Below, piece by piece: positions 14,557-15,975 of a stretch of DNA of 15,975 nt (position 1 is its first letter; the number at the start of each line of letters is the position of its first letter). The notes under the pieces were generated by a model. It saw only the letters and a program-made list of their open reading frames with translations. It searched no databases and was not told the origin of the DNA. This DNA is from Tissierellales bacterium. GTDB taxonomy: Bacteria; Bacillota; Clostridia; Tissierellales; JASKZW01. Position numbers and translations under genes: made by a program. The DNA lies in contig JASLIL010000014.1 of the NCBI GenBank assembly GCA_030152145.1, positions 1 to 15,975 on the forward strand. The letters are read 5' to 3'.

Positions 14557-14919
14557 ATGAAGGACTCTATAAATTTAAAGGTGCCAAGTAAACCTGAGTA
14601 CATGTCAGTAATAAGACTGACTGCATCAGCTATATCCAACAACATAGGTTTTAGTATAGATGATATAGAAGACATAAAGATATGTATATCTGAGGTCTGT
14701 GGCCATGGTATAGATAGGTTAGAAACCCTAGATATAGATTTCAATATACTAGACAATGGCTTAGGTATATTAGTTAAGAACACTGATGATATAGAAGTAG
14801 ACAGCTCAGATCAAGCCCTTAAAATGAGCATTTTAATAATAGAATCTCTAATGGACAAGGTATCCTTAACAGACAAAGGGGTTGAAATTGTTAAGTATAC
14901 TGAGGATGATCTAAGATGA
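14557..14919 (+). CDS. rsbW: RsbW-type anti-sigma factor with degenerate ATP-binding site
   Basis: 120 residues, shorter than the roughly 140-160 usual for RsbW. The N-terminal half follows RsbW closely: LKVPSKPEYMSVIRLTASAI and DIEDIKICISEVC match B. subtilis RsbW as I recall it. The GHKL nucleotide motifs are lost. The N-box Glu46 remains but the Asn position is His50 (EVCGHGI). The G1 Asp-x-Gly is Asn75-Thr-Asp77. The G2 GGLG is L88-K-M-S91. About 16 residues of the ATP lid are missing, while the following IIESLMDKVSL is conserved. It can probably still fold and bind its partners but is unlikely to bind ATP or act as a kinase. The gene is intact and overlaps sigB by ATGA. Confidence 0.87.
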   Translation: MKDSINLKVPSKPEYMSVIRLTASAISNNIGFSIDDIEDIKICISEVCGHGIDRLETLDIDFNILDNGLGILVKNTDDIEVDSSDQALKMSILIIESLMDKVSLTDKGVEIVKYTEDDLR

Positions 14920-15707
14920 AAGAAATAGACAATATTGACTACAGTAAGAAGGAAGACCTTAAGGGCGTAGATACTAAGGAACTTTTTCGACTAATGGAGG
15001 AAACTAAAAATCCACTAATAAGGGAAGTACTAATAGAAAGACACATATATATAGCAGAAATCCTATCAAAAAAATATGTAAACAGAGGTATAGACTATGA
15101 GGATATTTACCAGGTAGCCTGTGTAGGTTTAATCTATGCTATAGATAGGTTCGATGTATCTAAAGGTTTTGAGTTTTCAAGTTTTGCAACTCCTACTATT
15201 ATAGGAGAGATAAAGAAACACTTTAGGGACAAGGGCTGGACCATAAGAGTGCCTAGGAGAATTCAAGAACTATCAAAGAAGATAAACAATGCCAAGGTAA
15301 GCCTAAGCCAAAGTCTACAAAGATCACCTACAGTAGAAGATATAGCAGAGTATTTAAATGCAACTGAAGAAGAGGTCTTAGAAACTATGGAGGCCAGTAA
15401 GGTTTACACCCCCCAATCCTTAGACCTGTCCTACGATTCAAATAATGATGACAAGGACATAAGCCTAAAGGACCTAATAGGGGAAGAGGACGTATCTTTT
15501 GATAACATAGAAAACAATGACTTCCTTATAAGAGGAATGAGAAAGTTAAATGAAATGGAAAAGGCAATTTTAATAGATAGGTACTTTAACAGGAAGACCC
15601 AGGTAGCCATAGCGGAAGAAATGGATATATCTCAAATGACCGTATCACGAGTAGAGAAGCGGGTTATAGAGAAGTTTAGAAAAGAAATGGAAAAAAGTTT
15701 AGAATAA
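14916..15707 (+). CDS. sigB: Sigma-B family RNA polymerase sigma factor
   Basis: 263 residues. Region 2 (about 35-115) includes DIYQVACVGLIYAIDRFD and FSSFATPTIIGEIKKHFRDK. Region 3 includes VPRRIQEL and QRSPTVEDIAEYLNATEEEV. Region 4 (about 205-258) carries the helix-turn-helix QVAIAEEMDISQMTVSRVEK. The IRVPRRIQEL and VLETMEASK segments resemble B. subtilis SigB more than SigF. The ATG at 14916 overlaps the rsbW stop as ATGA, implying coupled translation that balances sigma and anti-sigma. It likely drives a stress regulon. Sporulation SigF cannot be fully excluded but fits less well. Confidence 0.92.
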   Translation: MKEIDNIDYSKKEDLKGVDTKELFRLMEETKNPLIREVLIERHIYIAEILSKKYVNRGIDYEDIYQVACVGLIYAIDRFDVSKGFEFSSFATPTIIGEIKKHFRDKGWTIRVPRRIQELSKKINNAKVSLSQSLQRSPTVEDIAEYLNATEEEVLETMEASKVYTPQSLDLSYDSNNDDKDISLKDLIGEEDVSFDNIENNDFLIRGMRKLNEMEKAILIDRYFNRKTQVAIAEEMDISQMTVSRVEKRVIEKFRKEMEKSLE

Positions 15708-15710
15708 GTA

Positions 15711-15739
15711 TTGACAATTAAATCAAAAGAGTATAGAAT
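15711..15739 (+). promoter_or_regulatory. rRNA operon promoter P1
   Basis: TTGACA (15711-15716) and TAGAAT (15734-15739) are 17 bases apart. It begins three bases after the sigB stop. The predicted start near 15746 falls inside the 5' arm of the sigB terminator. It lies exactly 100 bases before P2, as tandem rrn promoters often do. Confidence 0.7.
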
Positions 15740-15742
15740 AAT

Positions 15743-15774
15743 ATCTTGTCGGCTCAGCCCGGCAAGATTTTTTT
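15743..15774 (+). terminator. Intrinsic terminator of the rsbV-rsbW-sigB operon
   Basis: ATCTTGTCGG pairs with CCGGCAAGAT (10 bp, one U-G pair) around the loop CTCAGC and runs into seven T. Transcripts from upstream should stop here, before the rRNA operon. Confidence 0.9.
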
Positions 15775-15839
15775 AAGAATAAAACTTTTTAAAAAAGATT
15801 TCAAAAACTATTGACAAACCGAATTAACTGGTGTAAGAT
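15775..15839 (+). promoter_or_regulatory. rRNA operon promoter P2 with A/T-rich upstream element
   Basis: A perfect TTGACA (15811-15816) is 17 bases from TAAGAT (15834-15839). The 36 bases before it (15775-15810) are runs of A and T resembling an UP element. The predicted start is near 15846, giving a 16S leader of about 110 bases. The leader has a small hairpin with a GAGA loop (GCTC/GAGC, 15850-15861) and two weak boxA-like candidates at about 15867-15886 and 15894-15908. Confidence 0.82.
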
Positions 15840-15955
15840 AGTAAAGTAAGCTCGAGAGAGCGAACAAGAACCTAGATAACTAAACAGTATGAAATTACTT
15901 TGAGAAATAAAATTTTTAAGAGCTAGTATTTGTTTTAAATATGAGCCAACAAACT

Positions 15956-15975
15956 TTTTAATGAGAGTTTGATCC
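15956..15975 (+). rRNA. 16S rRNA gene, 5' end only
   Basis: The window ends in AGAGTTTGATCC (15964-15975), the universal sequence at about position 8 of 16S rRNA. The mature 5' end is therefore near 15956, give or take two bases. Only about 20 bases are present. The preceding strong promoter pair supports a real rRNA operon transcribed away from the origin. Confidence 0.93.

Noticed and set aside
14235..15707. Reading the rsbV-rsbW-sigB trio as the sporulation operon spoIIAA-spoIIAB-sigF
   Set aside because: The sigma factor segments IRVPRRIQEL and VLETMEASK match SigB better than SigF, and the anti-sigma N-terminus is RsbW-like. The place near gyrA also fits sigB. The families are close, so some doubt remains.

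Overview
This window carries the replication origin of a low-GC, Gram-positive (Bacillota) chromosome. The gene order mnmG-mnmE-jag-yidC-yidD-rnpA-rpmH <- oriC -> dnaA-dnaN-yaaA-recF-remB-gyrB-gyrA is the classic Firmicutes origin. The DNA is AT-rich, ribosome-binding sites are strong AGGAGG types, and codons such as AGA, AGG and ATA dominate. An rsbV-rsbW-sigB operon between gyrA and an rRNA operon resembles the arrangement I recall from Clostridioides difficile. I therefore favour an anaerobic clostridial or Tissierellia-type organism, but cannot name a genus from sequence alone.

Left arm (1-4619, minus strand): mnmG (cut off by the window edge) and mnmE modify the tRNA wobble uridine. A symmetric hairpin at 2461-2490 separates them from a tight rpmH-rnpA-yidD-yidC-jag operon for ribosome, RNase P and membrane-protein insertion. 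That operon starts at a perfect consensus promoter (4715-4743), and a hairpin just after rpmH could attenuate the distal genes.

Origin (about 4800-5220 and 6576-6806): at least ten exact or one-mismatch DnaA boxes lie upstream of dnaA and four downstream. The downstream part ends in box, GGCCC, five DnaA-trios and an AT-rich stretch, the architecture of the Bacillus subtilis basal unwinding site. Genes on both sides point away from the origin, so all are read in the direction of fork movement.

Right arm (5244-14163, plus strand): replication initiator, sliding clamp, S4-domain protein, RecF, a RemB-like regulator and both DNA gyrase subunits. A parS-like site abuts the gyrB stop codon. A strong terminator and a separate extended -10 promoter split gyrB from gyrA.

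End of window (14235-15975): rsbV, rsbW and sigB encode a general-stress partner-switching module. They are followed by a terminator, two promoters spaced exactly 100 bp apart and the first bases of a 16S rRNA gene. The most unusual feature is RsbW. It has lost the N-box Asn, the G1 Asp/Gly, the G2 glycines and most of the ATP lid, while its partner RsbV keeps the phosphorylatable Ser. This suggests a partner switch that no longer uses RsbW as the kinase.
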